Shown here piece after piece: positions 35,057-44,272 of a stretch of DNA of 64,000 bases. The stretch's first letter is position 1; each line of letters begins with the position of its first letter. This stretch comes from Sphingobium sp. BYY-5 (GTDB lineage Bacteria; Pseudomonadota; Alphaproteobacteria; Sphingomonadales; Sphingomonadaceae): the NCBI RefSeq assembly GCF_022758885.1, contig NZ_JALEBH010000001.1, positions 3,333,056-3,397,055 on the forward strand, written 5' to 3'. The notes under the pieces are model-generated. The model saw only the letters and a list, made by a program, of their open reading frames with translations, did no database searches and was not told the origin of the DNA. Position numbers and translations under genes: made by a program.

Positions 35057-36597
35057 GCGTCTGGCTGGCCGAAACTCTGATCGCCACCACCTTGCTGATG
35101 GCGCTGGTCATGATGTTGCGACGGCCGGTGGCGCGCTGGCTGGGGGCAGGGGCGGCCTATATGCTCTGGGCGCTGCCGCTGGCGCGGATGTTGATGCCGT
35201 CGCTGCCCGACGATCTGGCCGATCCGTCACCGCTGCATCTCGCGGTCGATCAGGCCGGATTGCCGGCGATATTGACGGACGCGCCTGCCGGCGCTGCGGT
35301 TGCCGCCGCGCCCGGCCTGCCCTGGCTGGAGATTGTGATCGCGGTCTGGCTCGCCGGGCTGGTGGTGTTCATCGCGGTGCAGATGGTGGGTTATGTCCGT
35401 TTTCGTCGCCACATATTGGCGGGTGCGACCCTGATCGGTGAAGAAGGCCGCATCCGCATCGTCACCAGCTCGCAGGCTTCCGGGCCGCTCGCTTTCGGTA
35501 TTTTCCGGCCCTATATCGTGCTGCCTGCCGATTTCGCCTTAAGCTATGACTTGCAGGAACAGGACATGGCGATCGCCCATGAACGGGCGCATCATGAGCG
35601 GCGCGACTTGGCCGCGAATATGATCGCGTTGCTGTTGCTGGCCATCCACTGGTGCAATCCCGTCGCCTGGATCGCCTATCGTGCCTACCGCGCCGACCAG
35701 GAAACCGCCTGCGATGCGCGCGTCCTTGCCCTCTATGGCAGCGACCAGGCCCATGCCTATGGCCGCGCCATCCTGAAAGCCGCCAGCGGACGGCAGTTCG
35801 CCGGCGCTTGCCATCTCACACGTCTCGCCACGCTCAAAGGGAGGCTGAAAATGTTGTCGAATCACGAAACGTCATTGCACCGCATCAGTTGGGGCATGGC
35901 GGCGGTCGCACTGGTCACTGCCACAGGTCTGGCCCTCACTGCGTCGGGCAGCCGCGCCGCGCAGCAGATGGCGGCGATCACCGAAAAGGTGGAAAGCGCC
36001 GACTTGGCCCGCCTGACCGGTCTGGTTGCCCGTCCGGCCCAGGCCAATGCTCCGGCTGCGGTAGCCGTGGCTGCTGTCCCTGAGCCGGCGGCACCGACTG
36101 AACCGGCAGCCCGCCGCCATGCAGAACCGTGGCCGCATCCTGAACCCCTGGCGCCGATTCCGCCAGTTGCGCCCGCCGCTGACATGGTTGCGCCCATCCC
36201 GCCGATACCATCGGTGACGGTCCGTAGCGGAAAGGGTGGAATCACGGTCACGCATGCCGATGGCCGGGTCGAAACCCACCGTATCCCCACGGACGCTGAA
36301 ATCGCTCGGATGGTGCCCGTTGTTGATGTCCGCGAAGGATGCGACGGCAATGACATCACCAGCCACCGCGAGACGGTGGACGCTAATGGTCGCCGCTATA
36401 TCCGCGTACGCATCTGCCAGAGCGCGATTGAGAGGCAGGCCCGGCAGGCAGAAAGAGCAGGCCAGATGACCGGGCGCAAGAACCTGATTGCGGCCCGGAT
36501 GCGGATCGCCGAAGCCCGTATGCCTGAAAGAGCGCGGGCTGACGCGCTACGCGATATCGATGACGAAATCGCCGACCTTGACCATCAGAATGACTAG
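35053..36597 (+). CDS. BlaR1/MecR1-like M56 metallopeptidase
   Basis: A 514-residue membrane protein. Helices are near residues 5-25, 32-52 and 95-115, and again near 275-295; the zinc-protease motif HERAH (HExxH) lies near residue 178. The C-terminal 200 residues outside the membrane are rich in Pro and Ala and then charged, with no penicillin-binding domain. So it has the protease half of BlaR1 but not its beta-lactam sensor. No beta-lactamase gene is adjacent; the signal sensed is unknown. Confidence 0.88.
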   Translation: MSVWLAETLIATTLLMALVMMLRRPVARWLGAGAAYMLWALPLARMLMPSLPDDLADPSPLHLAVDQAGLPAILTDAPAGAAVAAAPGLPWLEIVIAVWLAGLVVFIAVQMVGYVRFRRHILAGATLIGEEGRIRIVTSSQASGPLAFGIFRPYIVLPADFALSYDLQEQDMAIAHERAHHERRDLAANMIALLLLAIHWCNPVAWIAYRAYRADQETACDARVLALYGSDQAHAYGRAILKAASGRQFAGACHLTRLATLKGRLKMLSNHETSLHRISWGMAAVALVTATGLALTASGSRAAQQMAAITEKVESADLARLTGLVARPAQANAPAAVAVAAVPEPAAPTEPAARRHAEPWPHPEPLAPIPPVAPAADMVAPIPPIPSVTVRSGKGGITVTHADGRVETHRIPTDAEIARMVPVVDVREGCDGNDITSHRETVDANGRRYIRVRICQSAIERQARQAERAGQMTGRKNLIAARMRIAEARMPERARADALRDIDDEIADLDHQND

Positions 36598-36645
36598 GGC
36601 GGATCGATATTCGGGTTAAAGCAGAAGCCTTGGCCTCATTTCCAA

Positions 36646-36674
36646 CGTCATGCCGGACCTGACCCGGCATGACG
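36646..36674. repeat. Palindromic intergenic element
   Basis: CGTCATGCCGG and CCGGCATGACG form a perfect 11-base inverted repeat around ACCTGAC. Elements of this CGTCATGCCGG type are scattered between genes in many Alphaproteobacteria. It lies in the 269-base gap between the convergent M56 and aroG genes. The rest of that gap has hairpins near 36806-36822 and 36831-36859 and no credible gene. Confidence 0.7.
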
Positions 36675-36830
36675 GCTTAGGAAGCGCCTAAAACCGTGAA
36701 TGTCGATCTGGCCTAGATATCGAGGCTGGTGAGGCGGTTCATTCGTTCGGTCCGCAGGTCGGTCGATTGGGTGAGCATCGATGCCGCAGCAACGCGCCGG
36801 TCAGTGCGTAGGGTGACTACGCAACGAGCC

Positions 36831-36859
36831 GGGGGCTGAGCCTAACAGGTCCAGCCCCC
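36831..36859 (-). terminator. Hairpin after the DAHP synthase gene
   Basis: GGGGGCT pairs with AGCCCCC, with further pairing inside, 8 bases past the aroG stop on the minus strand. No T-run follows, so termination strength is uncertain. Confidence 0.5.
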
Positions 36860-36866
36860 ATACTCA

Positions 36867-38237
36867 TCACGCCGCGGCGCGGCGTTCTTTCAGTTCTTCG
36901 TTGAGCATTTCGGCCAGCAGGAAAGCCAGCTCCAGGCTCTGCGCCGCGTTCAGGCGCGGATCGCAATGGGTGTGGTAACGGTCGGCCAGACCTTCGTCGG
37001 TGATGGCGATGGCGCCGCCCGTGCATTCGGTGACGTTCTGGCCGGTCATTTCGGCATGAATGCCGCCGCCAAAGCTGCCTTCAGCGCGGTGAACGGCGAA
37101 GAAGCCGCGCACTTCGGCCAAGATGCGGTCGAAGGGACGGGTCTTGTAGCCGTTCGCCGCCTTGATGACGTTGCCGTGCATCGGGTCGCAGGACCAGACG
37201 ACCGGATGGCCTTCGCGCAGCACCGCGCGCACCAGCTTGGGCAGGCCGGCCTCGATCTTGTCATGGCCGTAGCGGGTGATGAGCGTGATGCGGCCCGCCT
37301 CGCGCGCGGGGTTCAATATGTCGAGCAGGCGCAGCAGCGCGTCCGGCTCCAGGCTGGGGCCGCATTTCATCCCGATCGGATTGCCGATGCCGCGCAGATA
37401 TTCGACATGGGCCGACCCCTCGAAGCGGGTGCGGTCGCCGATCCACAGCATGTGCGCGGACGTGTCATACCAGTCGCCGGTCAGGCTGTCCTGACGGGTC
37501 AGCGCCTGTTCGAACGGCAGCAGCAGCGCTTCATGGCTGGTGTAGAAGCTGGTGCCGCCAAGCTGGGGCACGGTTTCCGCCGACAGGCCGCAGGCACGCA
37601 TGAAGTCGAGCGCCTGACCGATCTGGTCGGCCATCGCCTCGAACTTCGTGGCCCAGGGGCTGCGGCCCATGAAATCCAGCATCCAGCCATGTACCCGTTC
37701 CAGGCTGGCATAGCCGCCGGTCGAGAAGGCGCGCACCAGGTTCAGCGTCGCCGCCGACTGATTATAGGCACGGACCATGCGTTCCGGGTCCGGCTCGCGC
37801 GATTCGGGGGTGAAGGCGATGTCGTTGACATTGTCGCCGCGATAGCTGGGCAGTTCGACCCCGCCGATCGTCTCGGTATCGGCCGAGCGCGGCTTGGCGA
37901 ACTGGCCCGCCATGCGGCCAACCTTCACCACCGGCAGCTTCGACGCGAAGGTCAGGACGACCGCCATCTGGAGCAGCACGCGGAAAGTGTCGCGGATATT
38001 GTTCGGGTGGAACTCCGCGAAACTTTCGGCGCAGTCGCCACCTTGCAACAGGAAGGCTTCGCCACTGACGACCTTGGCCAGGTCCGTTTTCAGGTTGCGC
38101 GCCTCGCCCGCAAAGACGAGCGGCGGAAACTGGCCAAGCTGGGCCTCTACCGAGGCAAGCGCCTCTGCGTCCCGATAAAAGGGCATCTGGATGCCCTTAT
38201 GCTCCCGCCAGCTTTCCGGCGTCCACTTCGCCGCCAC
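36867..38237 (-). CDS. Class II 3-deoxy-7-phosphoheptulonate synthase
   Basis: The first enzyme of the shikimate pathway: phosphoenolpyruvate plus erythrose-4-phosphate gives DAHP. The 456-residue length and the blocks [15 protein letters not shown] near residue 60, [14 protein letters not shown] near 105, [19 protein letters not shown] near 265 and CDPMHGN near 350 identify the plant/actinobacterial class II type rather than AroG/F/H. Metal-binding Cys is in GGDCAES. Single gene, flanked by a hairpin. Confidence 0.95.
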   Translation of the reverse strand: MAAKWTPESWREHKGIQMPFYRDAEALASVEAQLGQFPPLVFAGEARNLKTDLAKVVSGEAFLLQGGDCAESFAEFHPNNIRDTFRVLLQMAVVLTFASKLPVVKVGRMAGQFAKPRSADTETIGGVELPSYRGDNVNDIAFTPESREPDPERMVRAYNQSAATLNLVRAFSTGGYASLERVHGWMLDFMGRSPWATKFEAMADQIGQALDFMRACGLSAETVPQLGGTSFYTSHEALLLPFEQALTRQDSLTGDWYDTSAHMLWIGDRTRFEGSAHVEYLRGIGNPIGMKCGPSLEPDALLRLLDILNPAREAGRITLITRYGHDKIEAGLPKLVRAVLREGHPVVWSCDPMHGNVIKAANGYKTRPFDRILAEVRGFFAVHRAEGSFGGGIHAEMTGQNVTECTGGAIAITDEGLADRYHTHCDPRLNAAQSLELAFLLAEMLNEELKERRAAA

Positions 38238-38375
38238 GTCGAGTCTCCTTCGCTCAAATAAAATAGGGGCCGCACCTACGATGACGCAGGCTTCAAGGCA
38301 AGTTTATAGCGGTTTCCCTGCCGCGCCGCGCAATGATTTGTCCCGATCAGGATGATCGGTCCAATCACTTTCCAC

Positions 38376-38750
38376 CTATTTCTGGCAGGGATGGCGGTCG
38401 TTCAAGGCCACACTGACTAGGACGGAGGCGGGCGCCTTGCGCTGGTCGGGCCAGCGTTCGAGATAGGCGACGACGGTGTGCCGCGCCTCGTCCGCGCTCA
38501 TCCGGTCGGGCCAGCAGACCGGGCGGCCGCGGCCGATGAAGGCGTCCTTGCGGATGCCATCGACCACGCCGACGATGTAGGCGGTGCAGGCGAGCGCATA
38601 TTCGGGTGCCTTGTTGCGGCACTTCGCCAGCAGGCTGGTGCCGGTTTCGAACATGAAGGCGCCCGATCCGGCGGCCGGAGCGGTTGGCGTCGCAGGGGAG
38701 GGCGCTGCGGCGAGGCTGGCTGCCGCCAACGCGATCGGAAGCGCGCGCAT
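38376..38750 (-). CDS. Rap1a/Tai-domain exported protein
   Basis: A 124-residue protein with a signal peptide (residues 1-22, ending near SPATPT) and the Rap1a-like block YALACTAYIVGVVDGIRKD, then PVCWPDRMSADEARHTVVAYL. Cysteines at the usual positions suggest disulphides. Rap1a was named for type VI secretion immunity proteins, but the domain is widespread in solitary exported proteins; no type VI or toxin gene is near, so an immunity role is not supported here. ATG at 38750 preceded by an in-frame TTG. Confidence 0.78.
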   Translation of the reverse strand: MRALPIALAAASLAAAPSPATPTAPAAGSGAFMFETGTSLLAKCRNKAPEYALACTAYIVGVVDGIRKDAFIGRGRPVCWPDRMSADEARHTVVAYLERWPDQRKAPASVLVSVALNDRHPCQK

Positions 38751-38870
38751 CAAATATCGTCCTGTTCGCTGATGGTTGTGGCTCGCCCGTAACCAGGCGA
38801 TGCTGAACCGCGCCTGTCAGGTGTCGAAGCCATAACCTTTCCCGCCGTGACGGGCCAGTGCCTGTCGTGG

Positions 38871-40127
38871 TTAATCCTTTCGCTTCGCCGCAAAGTCGAA
38901 GGTCACGGCCACCTGCGGGGTCAGCCCCTTGCTGCTGTCGCCATTGCCCACGCCAAAGGCGCTGCGGGTGACGGTGGCGCTGCCCGATACCCTGCGGGTC
39001 GCGTCCTTGCCGGACAGGGTGAAGCGGATCGTCTGCGGCTTCGACACGCCCTTCACGGTCAGCGTGCCGCTGGCGCGGTAGCGACTGGGGCCGGTCGATT
39101 CCGCGCCCTTGGCGACGAAGGTCGCGGTCGGGTGCGCGGCGGCGCCGAAAAATTCGTCGCCCGGCAGCATCCCGTCCTTATAGGCGTCGCCTACGCTGGC
39201 CGAGGCGATGTCGATCGTCACCTTGATATCGGCGCTGGCGGGATGGTCGGGATCCATGACGATCTGCGCGGTCCATTTGGAAAAGCTGCCGCTGATTGTT
39301 TCGCCGTCATTGCCGACCGAAAAGCCGATGCGGCCGCCGGGTTGAACGGTCCAGGCGGGTGGCGGGCCGGCGGGCGCCGGGGCGGCGGCGGCCGTTTCGG
39401 TCGCGTTGGCGGCGGCATTGTCGGCAGGGGCGGCCGCATTGGCCGCTGCTACCTGCGCTTCGGTGACATTGGTCGCTTCCGCTCCATTGTCCGGCTCTTC
39501 GATGACGGGCGCCGGGGCGGGCGCGGCCTGCGGGGTGGGCAGGATGGCGCGGCCAGCGGCAAAGCCGACCAGGAGCAACGCCGGCAGCGCCAGCAGTAGC
39601 GTTGTCGAGCGGCCCGGCACCATGCGCCAGATCAGGCCGTCGCGCATCAGCAGATGGTGGCGCAGCGCACCCGCGACATGGAGCAGGAAGAGCGCGACGC
39701 CTATCAGGGCGAGCAGGCCATGGCCATTTTCGGCGAACGCATGGCTGCTGGCGGGCAGGGGCAGATGGGGGAGGGGCAGGACGCCGAAGATCAGGGTCGG
39801 CACCTTGACCTTCGCGGTGGAGACCAAGGCCCAGCCGCTGAGCGGTGCGCCCAACATGAAGATGTAGAGGCCGACATGCACGCCCGAAGCCAATGCGCCC
39901 TGCCAACCGCCTTCCAGCTTGGCGGGACGGGGTTTCCAGTAGCGCACGGCGATGCGGGCCAGGGTCAGTGTGAGAATGGTGATGCCGACTGACTTATGCA
40001 GTTGATATAGATTAAAGCCGCGCGCGCCCAGGCCCTCAAGCGCCCAGCCGACAGCGAGTTGGAAGGCGAGCAGGGCGGCGATCGCCCAGTGCAGGGTGAT
40101 GGCGACAAGGCTGTAGCGCTGCGGCAT
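38871..40127 (-). CDS. Cytochrome b561 - YceI fusion protein
   Basis: A 418-residue fusion. Residues 1-200 are a cytochrome b561 domain: four main helices and haem histidines in ITLHWAIAALLAFQL, YQLHKSVGIT, HVGLYIFMLGAPLSGW and LLHVAGALRHHLL. A fifth helix leads into an Ala/Pro-rich linker (about 215-270). Residues 270-418 are a YceI-like lipocalin domain (GRIGFSVGNDGETISGSFSKW, FRFTLSG-type strands), which in other proteins binds polyprenyl quinones. Together this suggests quinone-linked electron transfer at the periplasmic face. Confidence 0.9.
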   Translation of the reverse strand: MPQRYSLVAITLHWAIAALLAFQLAVGWALEGLGARGFNLYQLHKSVGITILTLTLARIAVRYWKPRPAKLEGGWQGALASGVHVGLYIFMLGAPLSGWALVSTAKVKVPTLIFGVLPLPHLPLPASSHAFAENGHGLLALIGVALFLLHVAGALRHHLLMRDGLIWRMVPGRSTTLLLALPALLLVGFAAGRAILPTPQAAPAPAPVIEEPDNGAEATNVTEAQVAAANAAAPADNAAANATETAAAAPAPAGPPPAWTVQPGGRIGFSVGNDGETISGSFSKWTAQIVMDPDHPASADIKVTIDIASASVGDAYKDGMLPGDEFFGAAAHPTATFVAKGAESTGPSRYRASGTLTVKGVSKPQTIRFTLSGKDATRRVSGSATVTRSAFGVGNGDSSKGLTPQVAVTFDFAAKRKD

Positions 40128-40213
40128 GGATGGTCCCCGGATGAACAGGCCGCAAAACTATGACGGGTGCGTGGCCAAGTCCATCGCGGCGCGCGGAAAC
40201 GATGCGTTGCGCG

Positions 40214-41560
40214 TCAGTGCCCAAGGTCGAGCGGCGGCTTTTCCGCATCGGGCAGCTCTGCGCCCATGATGCGGGCGAGCGTGGGCGCGATGGCGCGCAT
40301 GTCGACCTGGCCCAGATCCTTGCCTGCCGTCACGCCCTTGCCCATCAGCAGCAGCGTGGCGCGCAGATTGGCCGGGCCGGGGAAATAGCCGTGCATCCCC
40401 TTGACCGGGCTGGGCGCGACGACCGGTGCGGCGGGACCGCGATAGATGTCGGTGACGAAGCCGGGCTTGAGGTTGACCGTGAAGGTCGCCTGCGGGTTGC
40501 CGCCCATGGCTGTTACCTCTGCCCTGTCGGCGACCCGTTCGATACCGTTGGCGGGATTGGCGGCCAGCCGGTCGAGCAGCGCCTTCACCCGCGCGGCGAG
40601 CGCGGCATCGTCCGGGCGGGCGAGCATGATCGCGGCCGATCCGCCGGAAATCCAGGGCATGGCGAGCCAGGAGGCGACCTTACCATCCTTGCTCAAGGTG
40701 ATGAGGCCGGCGTCGATGAAAGGGCGGTAGAGGTTGAGCGCGGTGTGGACCGCTTCGAACCCATGGTCGCTGACCAGCGCGATCACCGCATCGGGATGCG
40801 CCTTCGTCTCGGCCGCGATCAGGTCGCCGACGATCGCGTCGATCTTTTCCAGCACCGCGCGGGCGCTGGGCGTGTCCGGGCCTTTCTCATGCTGCTCATG
40901 GTCGAGCGCGGTTAGGTAGACGGTCAGGAATTGCGGCTGGTGCGCGGCGATCAGGGCGGTGGCGAAGCGGCCGCGCAACTGGTCGCCGGGCAGGCTTTCG
41001 TCGATGCCCATCGCATAGGGCTGACCGACCTTCGCCTCCAGCTCGGCCTTAAGGCCGGGCGTCGCCAGCGCGTCGAGCAGCTTGGCGTCGTCGGGATGGC
41101 CGGTGCGCCAGATTTGCGGCAGGTTCCAGGTCACGCCCTTCGCCGCGACACTGACCGGCCAGTGGATATTGCCGGTGGACAGGCCCGCCTTGCTCGCGGC
41201 TTCCCACAGGGTCGGCACCTTGATGTCCTGCGCATACCAATACCAGCCGCCCTGATTGATGCCGGTGGGATCGAAGCTGTTATTGGCGACGATGCCGTGC
41301 CGGGCGGGCGCGGCGCCGGTCATCAGGGTCGTGTGGCTGGGATAGGTGAGCGTCGGCAGCACGCCGGTCACGCCCGTGGCATGGGCGCCGTCCTTCGGGA
41401 GGCGGCGCAGATTGGGGATGGAAAGGCCGCGCTTGTCCGCCTCCAGCACGTCGCCGGGACGCAGCCCGTCGATCGAGATGAGGAGGACGGGTTCGGCCTG
41501 CGCCGCGCCGGGGAGCAGGGCGGCAAGGACGGAGGTGAGAAGCGGGGCTTTCATCATCAT
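40214..41560 (-). CDS. Ectonucleotide pyrophosphatase/phosphodiesterase-family protein
   Basis: A 448-residue exported enzyme (signal peptide to about residue 22) of the alkaline phosphatase superfamily. The metal-binding Asp is in LISIDGLRPGD near 30, the nucleophile Thr in GVLPTLTYPSHTTLMTG near 72, and further metal ligands in LTALDHEQHE near 215 and SDHGFE near 265. It hydrolyses phosphodiesters such as nucleotides, in the periplasm. It starts behind a TonB receptor on the same strand with a repeat between them, hinting at phosphate-ester scavenging. Confidence 0.92.
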   Translation of the reverse strand: MMMKAPLLTSVLAALLPGAAQAEPVLLISIDGLRPGDVLEADKRGLSIPNLRRLPKDGAHATGVTGVLPTLTYPSHTTLMTGAAPARHGIVANNSFDPTGINQGGWYWYAQDIKVPTLWEAASKAGLSTGNIHWPVSVAAKGVTWNLPQIWRTGHPDDAKLLDALATPGLKAELEAKVGQPYAMGIDESLPGDQLRGRFATALIAAHQPQFLTVYLTALDHEQHEKGPDTPSARAVLEKIDAIVGDLIAAETKAHPDAVIALVSDHGFEAVHTALNLYRPFIDAGLITLSKDGKVASWLAMPWISGGSAAIMLARPDDAALAARVKALLDRLAANPANGIERVADRAEVTAMGGNPQATFTVNLKPGFVTDIYRGPAAPVVAPSPVKGMHGYFPGPANLRATLLLMGKGVTAGKDLGQVDMRAIAPTLARIMGAELPDAEKPPLDLGH

Positions 41561-41609
41561 GATCGGTTCATTTCATGTCTTGGGCTGCGTTAAATCACAG
41601 CAGCAATGC

Positions 41610-41693
41610 CCGTCATTCCGGCGAAGGCCGGAATCCAGGGCGGCAACCACAGCCTATGCGGTCCTGGTCCCCGGCTTCCGCCGGGGTGACGGG
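41610..41693. repeat. Intergenic inverted repeat (CGTCATTCCGGCGAAGGCCGGAAT type)
   Basis: Two hairpin-forming units face each other: CCGTCATTCCGGCG-AAGGCC... at 41610-41640 and ...CCCCGGCTTCCGCCGGGGTGACGGG at 41661-41693. Each unit folds on itself (CCGG/CCGG) and the two are also complementary. This is a common sphingomonad intergenic repeat and here separates the TonB receptor from the phosphodiesterase gene. Confidence 0.75.
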
Positions 41694-41705
41694 ATAGCGG
41701 TTCCG

Positions 41706-44018
41706 TCAGAAACCAGCCTTCAGCGTGGCGAAGAATTGCTGCGGCGCGCCGACCAGCAAGGTCTGGGCATCGCCGCTATTGCCGAAGCCGCCCGAACCGA
41801 TAGTGCCGACATAGCGTTTGTCGAACAGGTTGGTGACGTTGAGCTGGATTTCCATCTTGTCGGTGAAACGATAACCGATCGAGGCGTCCACGAGCACCCG
41901 GCCGGGAACCGAGGCGTCGTTGGTGTAGCTGTAATAGCGGCGAGACATATAGTTGACACCGACGCGGGCGAAGCGCTGGCCATCGTCATAGTTGAACTCG
42001 CCGCGCGCCATATGCTTGGGGCTGTCGACCACGGTCTTGTCCTTGATCGCCGCGACCAGCGTGCCGTCGCCATTCACGACATCGTCGCGATAGGTGGCGT
42101 CGGTATAGCTGTAGCTGGCGTAAAGGCCGAAACCGCCGCCCAGTTTCAGATCGCCCGCCGCCTCGACGCCGACCGCGCGCACGCCGCCGACATTTTGCAG
42201 CGCCGACGGGTTACCCTGGATCGCCGATCCTACCTGCACGGCCAGCAGGCGATTGTGGAAGTTGACGAGATAGGCGCCAATCGTGCCGTTGAAGATGGGG
42301 GTGTTGTAGCGCAGGCCCAGTTCGAATGTGTCCGATGTTTCGGGTTTCAGATCATTCTTGATGGCGTCGAAGCCGGCTTGGTTGGTCGAGAAGGGACCGG
42401 TGGTGGTGGCGCTGGCGAAGGCGCGCGTCACCTGGGTGAAGCCGCCGAATATTTCCGCTTCGGGGCTGAGTTCGACCGCGAAGCCGGCGTGCGGCTGGAA
42501 CCAGTCTTCGACCTTGATCTTGCCTTCCGGGAAGGTCGACGACACGACCGCTTCGGCCTTGTTCTTGACGCTGAACCCCTTCCAGCCAAGGTTGATCGTC
42601 ACTAGCCCCAAGTCGATCTTGTCCTGGACATGATATTGGAAGGTGTCGGTGGTGAAGTCGAATTCCCACTGGGTGGCGAAGGGATCCTTCGGATAGTCGC
42701 GGAACGACAGGCCCGGATCGGTGCGGCTCGCGAAGGCATAAAAGCGGCGGGCCTGGTTGAACTTGTTATTCTCATACCAGGCGCCGACGCTCAGATTCTG
42801 GATGCCCAGCGTATAGTCGAGGCTACCGAACACGCCGATCCGGTCCATGCTATATTCGGTGGTGCGCACCGACATCGGCACGCCATTGGGACTGGGGACA
42901 TAGGGGGTCGCCCACAGGCCCATGCCCTTGTTATTGTGATAATAGCCCTTGATCTTGAAGGTCGCCTTCTCCCCCAGCGGGGTAGTGAGGCCGATCGCGC
43001 CCAGCCAGTCCTTGCGCAGGCCCGCCGCATCATAATAGGCGTCGTCCGCGCTGGTGACATTGCCGGGATAGGTCTGGCCCGTGGCAACCTTCGCGCCGCT
43101 ATAGTCATAGAGGCCATCGGGGAAAGGTGAACCGCCGCTGTTGCTGATCCGGTCGACGTCGTTCAGGCGGCTGGCATAGTCGATCGCGCGGGCATAGTCG
43201 GGGAAAGTGTTGTCCCAGCTCCAGCCCAGGCGACGGATCATCGACATGGACATGTCCTGATAATCCTGCTCGCGGCGATCCGAATAGCTGAGCCAGCCGT
43301 CGACCACCGCGTCGCCCACGGGGATCACGACCTTGGCGTTGCCCATATGCTGGTCCTGCGTGCCCTGGCCCTTATATTTGTTGGTCGAGCCATAGCCGTA
43401 GGACACATAGCCGCGAATCCCGTCCCGGCTGCCCAGCGCCAGCCGGGCGAAGGCGCGCCAGGTCTCGTCGCTGCCATAGGTGAGATTGCCCTGCGCGCCG
43501 AGCGAACCGCCGCTCAGATAATCGGCCGGGTCGGCGGAGAAGGTTTCGACCGTGCCGCCCAGATTGCCCGTCGCCTGGGTGCCGAGCGAGCCGGCGCCCT
43601 GGGATACGCGCACGCTGCCGATATTCTCGCTGCTGATGGCGCGGGTGATGTGCAGACCGTTATGGTTGCCATAGCTCATGTCGCCCAGCGGAATGCCGTC
43701 GAAGGTGAAGCCGAGCTGGTTCTGGTTGAAGCTGCGGATGGTGACGCGCTGCGACCATTCATAATTGCCGAACGGGTCGGCCGACTGGAAATTGACGCTG
43801 GGCAGTTTTTCGATCGCTTTCAGCGCGTTGGTGCCGGGCGTCAGGGTGACGATGTCGCGCTTGGTGATTTCCTGCACCTGGCGGGTTTCGCCCCGGCCGA
43901 AGACGATGATCTCCGTGCTGTCGGCAGGCGCGTCGGCTGCCGGCGGTGCGTCCTGGGCGAAGGCGGGCGCGGCGGCCAGCATGGTGGATGCGAGCAATAG
44001 GGCGTTGATCGGACGCAT
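41706..44018 (-). CDS. TonB-dependent outer-membrane receptor
   Basis: A 770-residue receptor. Signal peptide to residue 22; plug domain from about 40 to 165 with TRQVQEITKRDIVTL, GTNALKAIEKLPSVNFQSADPFG and GSLGTQATGNLGG; then a 22-strand barrel with TonB C-terminal consensus ending LLVGAPQQFFATLKAGF (terminal Phe). A TonB box-like TEIIVFGRGE follows the signal. The substrate is not evident; the gene downstream encodes a secreted phosphodiesterase, so an organophosphate is one possibility. Confidence 0.93.
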   Translation of the reverse strand: MRPINALLLASTMLAAAPAFAQDAPPAADAPADSTEIIVFGRGETRQVQEITKRDIVTLTPGTNALKAIEKLPSVNFQSADPFGNYEWSQRVTIRSFNQNQLGFTFDGIPLGDMSYGNHNGLHITRAISSENIGSVRVSQGAGSLGTQATGNLGGTVETFSADPADYLSGGSLGAQGNLTYGSDETWRAFARLALGSRDGIRGYVSYGYGSTNKYKGQGTQDQHMGNAKVVIPVGDAVVDGWLSYSDRREQDYQDMSMSMIRRLGWSWDNTFPDYARAIDYASRLNDVDRISNSGGSPFPDGLYDYSGAKVATGQTYPGNVTSADDAYYDAAGLRKDWLGAIGLTTPLGEKATFKIKGYYHNNKGMGLWATPYVPSPNGVPMSVRTTEYSMDRIGVFGSLDYTLGIQNLSVGAWYENNKFNQARRFYAFASRTDPGLSFRDYPKDPFATQWEFDFTTDTFQYHVQDKIDLGLVTINLGWKGFSVKNKAEAVVSSTFPEGKIKVEDWFQPHAGFAVELSPEAEIFGGFTQVTRAFASATTTGPFSTNQAGFDAIKNDLKPETSDTFELGLRYNTPIFNGTIGAYLVNFHNRLLAVQVGSAIQGNPSALQNVGGVRAVGVEAAGDLKLGGGFGLYASYSYTDATYRDDVVNGDGTLVAAIKDKTVVDSPKHMARGEFNYDDGQRFARVGVNYMSRRYYSYTNDASVPGRVLVDASIGYRFTDKMEIQLNVTNLFDKRYVGTIGSGGFGNSGDAQTLLVGAPQQFFATLKAGF

Positions 44019-44272
44019 GGTGAAATCCCCCTTGGAACCCTGAGTGATGATTGGTTCGGCGGGGGCTTAGGCGCGTGATGTTGCACTGCGGTGTGAGCAT
44101 CTTGACGGATCGGCGACGCTATTATGACATTATCATTATTATCGGTGCGATGACCGGCATCTTTCCCATTGTGTCAAAAAGGTCGCAGTCTTGCCATTTT
44201 CATCGGCGCGATTGCATCACTGCTCCTGACGGCTATGGCAATGGTACAGAAAATCCGAAGGGAAAGCAGGAT

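Noticed and set aside
36713..36841. Short minus-strand frame ending NRLTSLDI behind aroG
   Set aside because: It has about 42 open codons, but the only ATG gives 21 residues, there is no ribosome-binding site, and hairpins overlap it. A gene remnant is possible but unsupported.
36966..38261. A 431-codon open frame on the plus strand opposite the DAHP synthase gene
   Set aside because: It mirrors the real gene on the other strand, has no recognisable domain, and arises because high GC content removes stop codons. Similar long antisense frames opposite hemF, rnd, thrS, ubiB and aceA were rejected for the same reason.
38376..38750. Rap1a-like protein as a type VI secretion immunity protein
   Set aside because: No effector or secretion gene lies nearby and the domain is common in solitary exported proteins.
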